Shown here: positions 43,113 through 52,514 of the stretch, piece after piece
Layout of the letters: each line of letters begins with the position of its first letter
Numbering within the stretch: position 1 is the first letter of the stretch
Assembly: GCF_024124665.1 (NCBI RefSeq)
Contig: NZ_JAMXSB010000001.1
Coordinates: 496,001-560,000, forward strand
DNA: 64,000 nucleotides
Direction of reading: 5' to 3'
Source of the DNA: Pleionea sp. CnH1-48
GTDB taxonomy: Bacteria > Pseudomonadota > Gammaproteobacteria > Enterobacterales > Kangiellaceae
Position numbers and translations under genes: made by a program
Notes under the pieces: model-generated
The model's input: only the letters and a program-made list of their open reading frames with translations
Database searches by the model: none
Told to the model about the DNA's origin: nothing

Positions 43113-44747
43113 CTACCCTTGAGGTACATCGGGTAAGAAAGGATAGTCAGCGTAGCCCGCCGCAGCACGATTAGCAAACCACTGATTGTTGCCATCAGGA
43201 TCACTGCCCCCCACCACAATATTATTGGTTATAGTAGCGGCTGGCATACCGGATGCGGCTAGCAGAGTATCAAAGCCAACCCGTTCAAGAATAATAATGT
43301 TGTTATCTATTAAAATAGAATTAGTGGTATGGGTTACGCCTTCTAAACCGATTCCGATGGCCTGACTGTTTGAACTATTGGGTCCTTGTTCCAATACATT
43401 ATTACGAATAACAACAACACCGCCATTAGAAATATCGAGCAAGCGGCTATCGACACCATCCAGCGAAGCCACAACGCTCGACTCAATGGTCGTTCGTGCT
43501 GCCCGACTTTTGATTTCGTGGCCCTCGCTCTTAGACGATAAAATATGACTGCCACGAACAATTAACTCTCCCGCATTCACATAAATAGCATGAGCTAAAC
43601 CATTTAAGCCCAAACGTTCGAATCGACTGTTTTCAATTAATATCAAACCGCCTGAGTCAACCGCGGTTAAAATGCCTTGCTCACTGTCACGAAAATGAAC
43701 GTTATTTAAGGTAAGCCCCTGCCCTTCAAAACGAATACAGGCACCATTGTCATTCACGCTGATATTGGCACACTCAATACCTTCGATGCGAGTGTTCGTA
43801 CCTTTGATCACCAAAGCGGCCTTTCCTTCTACATGACCGCCATTTAGAAATCCGTTTGCCCCATCAATAGTGACATTATCTGCGCGTAAACTCGCTCCAG
43901 TGCTCCACTCACCATTGATGGTAATGGTAGAGCCGTCTTGCGCGGCATCAAAAGCGGGCTGTAGCTGAGCAAAACTGCAATTGCCGTCAACACAAACAGA
44001 CTTGGGTGTAACAGCGGTCGTCGCACTGGCGGTCGTCGGTGCGGAAGCATTTCCAGCCGCATCATAAGCCTCAAGACGATAAGCATATAAGGTATTGGCA
44101 GTTAGCTGAGTGTCGCTGTATGACAATATCGCTGCAGATACAATCTCAACATTATCCCGCATCAGGCGGTACCCGGTAACCGCCACATTATCTTGGCTCG
44201 CCTGCCAGTTTAAATCGATTTGAGTGTCTGAGATGGCGGCAGCAACAAACTGACCTGGCGTCGTTGGCGGCTCATTGTCAGCGACCTGGCCATCGGATTC
44301 ATCGTCATCATCTGCAGACTGACAACCACTATCATCAGGAAAATCGATAGCGCCATCCGAATCGTTGTCGATGCCATCATTACACTGAGTCGCTGCGAAA
44401 GTCGTAGCCTGAGCTACAGCAGAACGAGACGAGGCATTATTCGCTCCATCAAACGCTTCGACTGCATATTGATAGGTGGTGCTGGCCACCAACCCTGTAT
44501 CAGAAAATTGCGTCGAAACCACCGTCGTTAACAAAGCATTGTCTCGATAAATTCGATAGCCTGTAACCGCCACATTATCTTGACTGGCATCCCAGCGAAG
44601 CGAGATCTCCGACCATGAAGATGCCGTCGCCATTACATTAGCTGGCGTTGTCGGCGCTTCGGTATCGCTAACCGCTGGTTCAGAACTGTTTTTTGAGCAT
44701 CCTGTCAGTAGGATTAACCCGATCAAAAACCACTCTAACCGCTTCAT
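43113..44747 (-). CDS. Lipoprotein with FN3 domains, Ca-binding repeat and beta-helix
   Basis: 544 residues. LIGLILLTGCSKN is a lipoprotein signal with Cys at about residue 17. Two fibronectin type III domains (SWSEISLRWDASQDNVAVTGYRIYR and IDLNWQASQDNVAVTGYRLMR) flank a calcium-binding, thrombospondin-3-like stretch DGIDNDSDGAIDFPDDSGC. The C-terminal half is a right-handed parallel beta-helix (repeated N-V-x-I and N-N-I-I rungs). It is likely surface-exposed and binds carbohydrate or matrix. ATG 44747 is preferred because the lipobox spacing is right. It converges with polB with one base between the stops. Confidence 0.82.
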   Translation of the reverse strand: MKRLEWFLIGLILLTGCSKNSSEPAVSDTEAPTTPANVMATASSWSEISLRWDASQDNVAVTGYRIYRDNALLTTVVSTQFSDTGLVASTTYQYAVEAFDGANNASSRSAVAQATTFAATQCNDGIDNDSDGAIDFPDDSGCQSADDDDESDGQVADNEPPTTPGQFVAAAISDTQIDLNWQASQDNVAVTGYRLMRDNVEIVSAAILSYSDTQLTANTLYAYRLEAYDAAGNASAPTTASATTAVTPKSVCVDGNCSFAQLQPAFDAAQDGSTITINGEWSTGASLRADNVTIDGANGFLNGGHVEGKAALVIKGTNTRIEGIECANISVNDNGACIRFEGQGLTLNNVHFRDSEQGILTAVDSGGLILIENSRFERLGLNGLAHAIYVNAGELIVRGSHILSSKSEGHEIKSRAARTTIESSVVASLDGVDSRLLDISNGGVVVIRNNVLEQGPNSSNSQAIGIGLEGVTHTTNSILIDNNIIILERVGFDTLLAASGMPAATITNNIVVGGSDPDGNNQWFANRAAAGYADYPFLPDVPQG

Positions 44748-44977
44748 CACATGCACCATCCATTAATGAGAAGTTTCCCAGTCATTATATGATATCAGAG
44801 ATAAAATGATGAGTTCTAAAGTAAAATCGCCAATCTCAAATCAATATAAATCTAATAAAACCATAAAGTTAAAGCACTTTGACAAAAAATCGAAAATCTT
44901 TTTAAACCCTTTTTAAACCCTTTTGTCACTTCATGCGACTAACCAATAAACCAACAGTATAAAAAATAGGAAGCCTC

Positions 44978-45736
44978 ATGAATCTACGTCAATCAACAGG
45001 AATCGCACTGTCATTAACGGCAGGCTTATTATCTTTGAATGCCTTTGCAGATGTTCACGATGTCATTAACAAGCAATTTGACTTCAGCCCCACAGGTAAC
45101 ATCATCCTGCAAAATGTTAATGGAAACGTAGAGATAACCTCGTGTGATTGTAGCGAAGTTAGCTTAAGAGCGGATGTAAAAGCATCGGATCAAGAAAGAA
45201 GAGACAGTGTTAAAGTTCAGATTGATGCCTCAGAGGATCGCCTAAAAATTAAAACCAAGCATAAAAAAGATCGCAGCTACAACAGTGGTTACGTTAAAGT
45301 AAGTTACACATTAACGGTACCTAAAAGCGTTAACTTAAAAAGCATCGATCTGGTTAACGGTGATCTCAATATCGAAGGCGTCACCGGAAAATTAAATGCC
45401 AATCTGGTCAATGGCGAAATCACAACAGACAGTCACACCTCTGATGTTAATGTTAGAACTGTTAACGGTGCTATCGATGTTTCGTTCAAAAATGTTAGCG
45501 ACGTTCAAAGTATTGAATTAAGCTCAGTCAATGGTTCACTTGAGCTCACGCTCCCTAATAATGCCAATGCCCGTATCGATGCTCAAACGGTTAGCGGTTC
45601 TATCGACAACGACTTTGGTATTTACGTAAAGAAAGGTAAATACGTAGGCTCGAGCATGAGTGGTGAAGTGGGTTCTGGCGGCGCTTCTATTGACCTGGAA
45701 AATGTAAATGGCAGCATTCGCGTTAAAAGTCGCTAA
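44978..45736 (+). CDS. Exported DUF4097-family beta-solenoid protein
   Basis: 252 residues. A Sec signal (cleaved after AFA, near residue 24) precedes a repetitive beta domain with NVNGNVEITSCDCSEV, SIDLVNGDLNIEGVTGKL and repeated VNGS/VNGx turns, characteristic of DUF4097. Function unknown; homologues are often found near sigma/anti-sigma systems, but the nearest sigma factor here is 3.9 kb away. ATAGGAAG precedes the ATG. Confidence 0.82.
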   Translation: MNLRQSTGIALSLTAGLLSLNAFADVHDVINKQFDFSPTGNIILQNVNGNVEITSCDCSEVSLRADVKASDQERRDSVKVQIDASEDRLKIKTKHKKDRSYNSGYVKVSYTLTVPKSVNLKSIDLVNGDLNIEGVTGKLNANLVNGEITTDSHTSDVNVRTVNGAIDVSFKNVSDVQSIELSSVNGSLELTLPNNANARIDAQTVSGSIDNDFGIYVKKGKYVGSSMSGEVGSGGASIDLENVNGSIRVKSR

Positions 45737-45769
45737 TAAACATAGCAACTCAATTTACTAGCACTCACC

Positions 45770-45800
45770 AAGGGCCAGCATTAGCAGGCCCTTTCTATTT
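45770..45800. terminator. Terminator after the DUF4097 gene
   Basis: AAGGGCC (45770-45776) pairs with GGCCCTT (45787-45793) around a ten-base loop and is followed by TCTATTT. It lies between converging genes. Confidence 0.6.
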
Positions 45801-45809
45801 AACCAATCG

Positions 45810-47087
45810 TTACTGACAAGAAAACACATCCGAAAGAGAACAAAATTGAGGATAAGGGAATTGTCCACATTCGGCTGGTGTTGGAGGCACTATATTCTGT
45901 TCACCTGCCCTCGCCACCGAAAATCGAGTCATCCCCTCTCCCCACATTAGCAAAAAAGATGTTTCAATAAACCTTCCATCGCTCGCCAATGTAGGCAAGT
46001 AGGTGTGATTAGGCATGCTAATAATAGACCAGATTGCCTCTTCAATTTTCAGTAACTCTTCACCTAAGGTTTGCTCTTGTTCTAACCAGCTGGTATTTAA
46101 CATCACCTTTCTAGCTTTAATATTACGAGCATAAGAATCATAGAACTTTACAACACAGTCATCACAAGAGAATCCATCAACATAACTATTAACAAAAACA
46201 ATAGTCAGGCTTGAGTTAAGCAGAACATCCTCTGCCACTATGTTTTGCACAACGACTTCTTCAGTCTCGTAGGCCAGCTTTGATTCTTCCAATGTTTTTA
46301 ACGCACCGAGAGCAACCTTTCCACTTTCATCTCGTAGTAGAGACCGCATGGAGTCAGCCACTTTGCTGGTTATCTTTTCATTGGCTGCAAGATTAGATAA
46401 AGACGCAATAACAGAAGGATTCGGCTCGCTGAAAAATGTTTTATCATGGCTTACGGAGAGCGACATCTTCTTACCCTCTTTATCGGTATCTTTACATTCA
46501 GGAAAGTCATATAAAAAAGACGCGGGGGCTTTTTTCCTAGCTCCACTATCAAGCTGCTTTCTAAATTCCTCGGTCATCGACAAGCTTAATAGTTCATTTT
46601 GAATACTGAGCGAATCACCTTGTAACTTAAGCTGCTGGGTCTGTTCTTCAATTTTACGGATCTGCTCAAAGACAAGCACTGTACCAGCAAATGCCGCAAA
46701 GGCTAATAACAATGCGATACTGGTTTGTAGTACCCATTTATACAAGGTTGACCAACTATACCAGGCAACAACTACCTGACTTAATTCCTTTGTCGAGTCC
46801 AATGACTTATCAACATCTTTATCGATAACACCTTTAATCACTTCGGATGAAAGTTCCAGAATACTCGTCATGTCTTTTTTGACGGTCAGGCCTAGCTTTT
46901 TCATGATGCTATCGCCCCAGAACAGAGCAATAAAAAGAACGAGTAAAATAGTAAAAACCACCCCAAATATCATCGAGGCTATATCAGCGGCCCTTTCTTC
47001 AACTAGTGAGATGACACCATAAGCAATAGGAATGGTTAATATAGCGGCAATAAATACACCTAACCAAAAGCTTAAATGCTTAATCAT
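45810..47087 (-). CDS. Membrane protein with three spans and a C-terminal soluble domain
   Basis: 425 residues, family not recognised. Two spans at the start (about 4-24 and 34-55) and a third at about 120-142 are followed by a coiled coil (IRKIEEQTQQLKLQGDSLSIQNELL) and a soluble part. Part of that (DGFSCDDCVVKFYDSYARNIKARKVML) looks like a solenoid or pentapeptide-like turn region. ATG 47087 is chosen because GGAGG lies nine bases upstream; upstream in-frame starts lie on top of it. Function unknown; it may be a membrane-bound sensor. Confidence 0.6.
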   Translation of the reverse strand: MIKHLSFWLGVFIAAILTIPIAYGVISLVEERAADIASMIFGVVFTILLVLFIALFWGDSIMKKLGLTVKKDMTSILELSSEVIKGVIDKDVDKSLDSTKELSQVVVAWYSWSTLYKWVLQTSIALLLAFAAFAGTVLVFEQIRKIEEQTQQLKLQGDSLSIQNELLSLSMTEEFRKQLDSGARKKAPASFLYDFPECKDTDKEGKKMSLSVSHDKTFFSEPNPSVIASLSNLAANEKITSKVADSMRSLLRDESGKVALGALKTLEESKLAYETEEVVVQNIVAEDVLLNSSLTIVFVNSYVDGFSCDDCVVKFYDSYARNIKARKVMLNTSWLEQEQTLGEELLKIEEAIWSIISMPNHTYLPTLASDGRFIETSFLLMWGEGMTRFSVARAGEQNIVPPTPAECGQFPYPQFCSLSDVFSCQ

Positions 47088-47200
47088 CGATAGCATCCTC
47101 CAGATTATTATTTTTTTGTTGGAGAGAACGAGACTAAACAATACAACAGCTAAGGTTCAAAAGAAAAGAGTTGATAAAATAATATACGTATTGCATAAAC

Positions 47201-47224
47201 AAAGGGCGGTCAAGCCGCCCTTTT
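47201..47224 (-). terminator. Terminator of the large exported protein gene
   Basis: AAAGGGCGG (47201-47209) pairs perfectly with CCGCCCTTT (47215-47223), loop TCAAG, directly after the minus-strand stop at 47241, with further T residues following. Confidence 0.78.
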
Positions 47225-47240
47225 ATGTCGATATTTTCGA

Positions 47241-49409
47241 CTAAAACATGCAAAGCTTCTTAGATGGGATAGGAAACTTCACTCTCACACCTAACAACTT
47301 AAACGACTTGTTCATGCTGGGAGTGTTAAAGCAACCATTAAGGTCAAGATTACCAGAGATAGTATTTAAACTATCCGTTTTACAAGTTTGCTTGCTTGGC
47401 AATCCCTTTATTTTTACTTTAGCACAGTACTTTACTTTCAAGTTAGATGTATGCTCGGCAGATACTTGAAGTCCATTAACTTTAGCGCGGTAGTTTCCAC
47501 CACCATAGATTTTAAATGTTTGCCATTTAATTAACTTAGAACCACCTAGAGACAAATCTCCAGTACTTAGGCCATTATTCGCAATATAGCTAGAGAACTT
47601 CTGGGCAAATTTGCTGGCAGAGGAGTAGTTCAAAGTGTTCATTGCAAACTGTTTACCCTTGTTACCATATTTTGCTACAGCATTCTTTACCTGAACTCCA
47701 GTCTCTTTTAACTCGACCGTCGCTTGCTCTACAGTACCATTCGTCATATCAATCGTTTGATTAGCCGCTGAGGTTAATGTATTTGCAGCATTAACGGCAG
47801 TATTTCCTGCCACCTGAATGGATTCGTTCGCAACATTAACAATACCAGAGATAGGAATAATAGAGCTATCGATGGATTTACATAAATCAAACGATACATT
47901 ACCCAGACTGTAGCCACCGACACTCACACTGCTGCCAGTATCAATGGTTGTTTTACAGGTGCTGTCGTCAACTTCCAGTTTAAAGCCGATATCAGAGCCT
48001 TTGTAACCAAAACGACCTTTCATCTTCATACCATCTTTAAAACCAGGCGTATTGAAATGGATATTTTGGTAGCCTTTTAAGATGTATCCGTTGTGTGACA
48101 AATCCGCTTTCATAAAAGCGTCAAAACTGGAAATCTTAGAGTCATCAATTTCTACATGACCATAAGATTGTACTTCTGGCGTTTGCATGCCTTTCATTAA
48201 TTTAGCAATCATATTCCCGGCAGCACCGCCAGTAAAAGCTTCAACACTTTCTGCCCAGTAAGAAAAGGACTTTTGTGCCGTATTAAAATTAACAGAGCCT
48301 TTACCTAACGTCATGGCAAACTTCAAGCCAGCGTACTGTCCCAGGTCCAGTTTTAGTGCGCCGTTACCAGCAACCGCAGTATCACTGACCATTTCTGTTA
48401 ACTTGTTCGTAATTTTGTTGGCTATTCCTTGTCCGCCGCCTAAACCATCACCATTGGCGTCATAATTCACATTGAACATACCATCGATAGAAATCGGATA
48501 AGGCTGAAGCTTAATGGTTCCACCAACAACCACATGACCAGTTTGTGTAAATTTGGTTGAATCAAAATTATCACTTTTTATCCAGTGATCAGAATCCCAG
48601 CTCGCACCTTGCCATTCACTACCATTCCACAATGGATAGTCGGCTGCATATCCTAAACGTCCGTGATACGACAAACCTTGTGCTTTTAGCTGAACTGGAC
48701 TGGATTTTAACGCGCCTTTAGTAAAGAAATCTGTTTCGAAATAATAAAGAGGATCATTCCAATCCAGCACAAACTTTAAGCTGGCTGAATTACTGCCAAA
48801 GGAGGCTTCAATGGAATCGGTTAAATTCACTTTCCCACCATCAGTGGCCGACATATCAAAAAATGCCATAATACGATTTTCAGGAAGGCCGACCGCAATA
48901 TTCGCATAATCATTAAGAATAGCGCCTTTAGCCACCGCAAATGCAAAACGGCTTGCACTGGTATTGTCAGTTAACCAGCTAGAACCATCAAAACCCAGAT
49001 TGGGAATTTGACGTAACTCGCCAAAAAACTCACCGTTGCTGGCTACGATCAACTGATAAGTGTTAATCGTGTTAGCAATAACCGGGGTTTGATCACCAGC
49101 GACAGGGTCAAGCTCAACTGAACCTTCACACTGATAATAAGTCGCATTGCTGGAATACTGCTCAGAAATATCTAACCATCCATTATGACAAGTTAAATCC
49201 ACTTTAAAGGCGTCTAATTGGTATCGAATGGTGTCGCCAGTTTTGTTCAGCGATTTTGATGATGCTGCCGTTAAGGTATCAAGCATGGCATCTTTCAGCT
49301 CCTCCGAACCGAGCTGGAAAGCAGGCGCGGCATAACCTGATAAGGTACCGAGTGCCAAAGAAACTGCAATGGCAGATTTTATTGTGTGGTTGCGCTTTTG
49401 GGTGTCCAT
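47241..49409 (-). CDS. Large exported protein of unknown function (722 aa)
   Basis: A signal peptide (about 1-27, SAIAVSLALGTLSGYAAPA) starts a glycine-, serine- and asparagine-rich protein with alternating beta-strand pattern. Central repeats of the type SYHGRLGYAADYP and GMKMKGRFGYKGSDIGFKLEVDD suggest a beta-rich extracellular fold. Near residue 560-610 a helical, alanine-rich linker (VNAANTLTSAANQTIDM) is followed by a cysteine-containing C-terminal domain (KYCAKVKIKGLP, LDLNGCFN). No family recognised. ATG 49409 has GGAG six bases upstream. It may be an outer-surface or secreted protein. Confidence 0.6.
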   Translation of the reverse strand: MDTQKRNHTIKSAIAVSLALGTLSGYAAPAFQLGSEELKDAMLDTLTAASSKSLNKTGDTIRYQLDAFKVDLTCHNGWLDISEQYSSNATYYQCEGSVELDPVAGDQTPVIANTINTYQLIVASNGEFFGELRQIPNLGFDGSSWLTDNTSASRFAFAVAKGAILNDYANIAVGLPENRIMAFFDMSATDGGKVNLTDSIEASFGSNSASLKFVLDWNDPLYYFETDFFTKGALKSSPVQLKAQGLSYHGRLGYAADYPLWNGSEWQGASWDSDHWIKSDNFDSTKFTQTGHVVVGGTIKLQPYPISIDGMFNVNYDANGDGLGGGQGIANKITNKLTEMVSDTAVAGNGALKLDLGQYAGLKFAMTLGKGSVNFNTAQKSFSYWAESVEAFTGGAAGNMIAKLMKGMQTPEVQSYGHVEIDDSKISSFDAFMKADLSHNGYILKGYQNIHFNTPGFKDGMKMKGRFGYKGSDIGFKLEVDDSTCKTTIDTGSSVSVGGYSLGNVSFDLCKSIDSSIIPISGIVNVANESIQVAGNTAVNAANTLTSAANQTIDMTNGTVEQATVELKETGVQVKNAVAKYGNKGKQFAMNTLNYSSASKFAQKFSSYIANNGLSTGDLSLGGSKLIKWQTFKIYGGGNYRAKVNGLQVSAEHTSNLKVKYCAKVKIKGLPSKQTCKTDSLNTISGNLDLNGCFNTPSMNKSFKLLGVRVKFPIPSKKLCMF

Positions 49410-49667
49410 AAATTTCTCCAATAATTATGTCAACGTTTCTAAATGACTCAACCAAGAAAGCGAAAACAGATTCAAAATCCCCTCATAAAAAATCAAAAAA
49501 AATTCGATTCTTGAAAAAGAAATACAATATGAGATTAAAAAGAGGAAAAACGATGACTTTTCATTCAAAAATATCTCATTGGTAATATATCCAGTGTCAG
49601 AAAATTGCTGGCCTATGGAGCGACTGATAAAATAACCTCGACTCAAAAAAACAACGTTTCTAATAAT

Positions 49668-50225
49668 ATGACTTTCGACTCAGCCGTAATCCTGACTCAA
49701 GCTCTGAGTGAGTGGAGGCAAGGTAACGTCTCCACCAAAAACGAGCTAGACACAACTCTGATTAACGAGCTTCATCGCTTAGCCAGAGACTATATGCGCC
49801 GCGAAAATGCTGGGCATACTCTTCAAGCAACCGCTTTGGTCAATGAAGCTTTTTTACGTTTAGCCGAAACCGATATCGACTGGCACGACAAAAAGCACTT
49901 TATGGCCGTAGCCTCTAAAACCATGCGTCGAATTTTGGTAGATCACGCCAAAAGCAAAAACTCGCATAAGCGACGTATGAACAAAGAATCCGTCACCTTT
50001 GATGATGAAGTCATTCCCTACCATCAAGCTATGGATGAGCTTATTATGCTGGATGATATGCTTGTTAAACTTTCCACGTTCGACGAACGAGCCTCGGCCA
50101 TGTTGGAGTTATCTCTGTTTGGGGGACTCACTCATCCAGAAATTGCCGACGTAACCGATGTATCCATCGCTACAGTAGAACGAGACATTCGGGCTGCTCG
50201 CGCCTGGTTAAAAAGCCAACACTAA
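49668..50225 (+). CDS. ECF sigma factor (kinase-associated group)
   Basis: 185 residues. Region 2 reads LINELHRLARDYMRRENAGHTLQATALVNEAFLRLAE and region 4 LSLFGGLTHPEIADVTDVSIATVERDIRAARAWL, both typical of the ECF group found next to Ser/Thr kinases (TIGR02999-like). HDKKHFMAVASKTMRRILVDHA is diagnostic for that group. ATG 49668 is taken; the frame is open to a TTG at 49605. It lies ten bases ahead of the kinase gene, so the two form an operon. A matching anti-sigma factor was not found; the kinase may take that role. Confidence 0.85.
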   Translation: MTFDSAVILTQALSEWRQGNVSTKNELDTTLINELHRLARDYMRRENAGHTLQATALVNEAFLRLAETDIDWHDKKHFMAVASKTMRRILVDHAKSKNSHKRRMNKESVTFDDEVIPYHQAMDELIMLDDMLVKLSTFDERASAMLELSLFGGLTHPEIADVTDVSIATVERDIRAARAWLKSQH

Positions 50226-50235
50226 TAAGAAACCT

Positions 50236-52506
50236 ATGAACGCAAATGATTGGAAAACCATCAAATCATTATTTGATGAACTGGTTGAGTTAACACCTGA
50301 GCAACAACATCATCGGCTACAACGGCTCGAACACTCCAATGACATTCTTTGCGAAGTACGCAAGATGCTCAAAGCCGAATCTGAGCAATCAGAAAGACCA
50401 GGCCTACGTACTCTGGTAATGAATAATGCCAATCAGTTACTCAACACTCAGCTAGAATTGAATGTCGGTGATCAAGTAGGTTCCTATACGATAAGTGAGG
50501 TTATTGGTGAAGGCGGTATGGGCGTTGTTTTTAAGGCAACCCGAGCAGATCAACAATTTGATCATCAAGTCGCCATTAAAATAACTCGTCAAAAGCTGCT
50601 CCACTCGCTCACTCAGCAATCTTTTGAGCACAATGTATTAGCTCAGCTCAAACATCCTAATATTGCTCATATCTATGATGCCGGCGTTACGGTTGATGAC
50701 CACGCGTTTATTATTATGGAGTTAATTGAAGGGGTTGATCTGGCAACCTATTGTCAACGCCATCAACTATCAATCCCAAAGCGCCTTGAGCTTTTTAGTA
50801 AAATTGCGAATGCGGTTCAATATGCCCATCAAAAAGGGATTATTCATCGTGATTTAAAACCGCAGAATATTCTGATCGCCACTGATGGTGACCAGGCAGA
50901 ACCCAAGTTAATTGACTTTGGTATTGCAGAACAACAACTGGATAGTGACATAAGCGAAGGCTTGAATAACCCTGCCGGTCTCGGTACCCCTGCTTATATG
51001 AGCCCAGAACAATTGGATGTGAATCAGCAAGCTGATACTCGATCGGATGTTTATGCGTTGGGCTTAGTGCTATGTGAACTTTTGTCTGGCATAAATCCTT
51101 TTATTAAAGAAGGGGCGTCAGTCGAAGATGTTTTTGCTCAGAAAAAGCAGCCTGCGCTCAAAATCAGTCACCTGTTTATCAATAATGATAAACAACGGGA
51201 GCTGGCTTATCAGAGAGAGCTCTCTAATAAGCAACTCAGGCACTTACTTAACTTCGAGTTTGATGCACTCATCGCTAAAGCGATTCACCTGCGGCCAGAG
51301 GAAAGATATGCATCAGTAGCGGAGCTAACTTTTGACATACAACGCTGGCAGCAAGGCTACCCCATCAACGCGCTGCCTTCATCTACAAGCTACCAATTGA
51401 AAAAGTTCCTTAAGCGAAATCGTTTTTCTACCGCCGTTGCAGCCATGGTCACAATCATGTTAATCAGTGCAACAGGTGTGAGTTTGTGGTCATTAGATAA
51501 AGAGCGAAAAGCATTAGCAAAAGCTCAACAGGAGTTGGAGAAAAGTGAAGCAGTCAGTCAATTTATCAGCGACATTTTTGCTTCTGTCGACCCGAGAGAA
51601 AAAGGTATCAATGTTAAAGTCATTGACCTTTTAGATGATGCAGAGAAAAAACTGGCCGCTTTTACCGAAGCGCAAGATGATGTAAAAGTGCAACTGCACT
51701 TTACCCTGGGTCGCTCTCACAAAGGTTTAAGAAACTTTACCAAAGCAGAAACTAATTTAAACGAAGCACTAAAACTCTTGCAAAAAAAATACCCTCGCTC
51801 ATCTGTCGAGGTTATTCAGCTCTATACAGAACTTGCGGAACTGGAAAGTGCAAAAGGAGAACATCAAAAAGCTCTAGATATATCCAACGAAAACCTCGCC
51901 ATTGCACGAAAGCATCTCGGAAACGCTCACGCAGAAACCATGAGTAATCTCAATAACGCTTCAGTAAATCTCCTTTATGTAGGAATGAAAGAAGACGACA
52001 TGGAGAAAAAATTACAAAGCGTTAAAATGGCAGAAGAACTGTTAGCACTTCGAATAAAAGTGCTTGGGGTTAATCATGAAGATACATCCTTTACTCGTAA
52101 TAACCTGGCAAACTATTACGGCATCATGAATAACTACGATAAAGCCTACCAGCACTTCAGCGATAACTATGTTATTCAAAAGAAGATCTTTGGTGAAGAC
52201 AGTTACTACACCTTAGATACCATGCGCAACCTTGGTCATATCTACTATGATCGAAAGCAATATGACAAAGCCGCCGAAATGTTCCTCAGATCATTCGAAG
52301 GTCAACTAAAAATACAAAAGTTAGAAACGCCGATCACTTTGTTCACAGCTATATCATTGATGGAGACTTATCTAAAGCTAGGTAAGCGTGATTATGCAGC
52401 CAATGTAGCTCGACAAATGGAAGCCCCTTTTCGATCTGGCGTAGTGGAGAGAGAAGGCATTAATAGTAAGTTAAAGGCTTTTATGGTTGAAGTGTTAGGT
52501 GAGTAA
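50236..52506 (+). CDS. Membrane Ser/Thr protein kinase with TPR domain
   Basis: 756 residues. A short helical head (to about 80) is followed by a Hanks kinase: glycine loop GEGGMG (91-96), Lys115 in VAIK, catalytic HRDLKPQN (204-211), DFG (227-229), and SPEQ in the activation segment. A single span lies at about 398-418. The rest (about 440-740) consists of TPR-like helices such as NFTKAETNLNEALKLLQKKYP and NNYDKAYQHFSDNYVIQKKIFG. It is a membrane-linked regulator. Its coupling to the ECF factor suggests phosphorylation-controlled transcription, which is an inference. Confidence 0.9.
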   Translation: MNANDWKTIKSLFDELVELTPEQQHHRLQRLEHSNDILCEVRKMLKAESEQSERPGLRTLVMNNANQLLNTQLELNVGDQVGSYTISEVIGEGGMGVVFKATRADQQFDHQVAIKITRQKLLHSLTQQSFEHNVLAQLKHPNIAHIYDAGVTVDDHAFIIMELIEGVDLATYCQRHQLSIPKRLELFSKIANAVQYAHQKGIIHRDLKPQNILIATDGDQAEPKLIDFGIAEQQLDSDISEGLNNPAGLGTPAYMSPEQLDVNQQADTRSDVYALGLVLCELLSGINPFIKEGASVEDVFAQKKQPALKISHLFINNDKQRELAYQRELSNKQLRHLLNFEFDALIAKAIHLRPEERYASVAELTFDIQRWQQGYPINALPSSTSYQLKKFLKRNRFSTAVAAMVTIMLISATGVSLWSLDKERKALAKAQQELEKSEAVSQFISDIFASVDPREKGINVKVIDLLDDAEKKLAAFTEAQDDVKVQLHFTLGRSHKGLRNFTKAETNLNEALKLLQKKYPRSSVEVIQLYTELAELESAKGEHQKALDISNENLAIARKHLGNAHAETMSNLNNASVNLLYVGMKEDDMEKKLQSVKMAEELLALRIKVLGVNHEDTSFTRNNLANYYGIMNNYDKAYQHFSDNYVIQKKIFGEDSYYTLDTMRNLGHIYYDRKQYDKAAEMFLRSFEGQLKIQKLETPITLFTAISLMETYLKLGKRDYAANVARQMEAPFRSGVVEREGINSKLKAFMVEVLGE

Positions 52507-52514
52507 GCTTTTGC

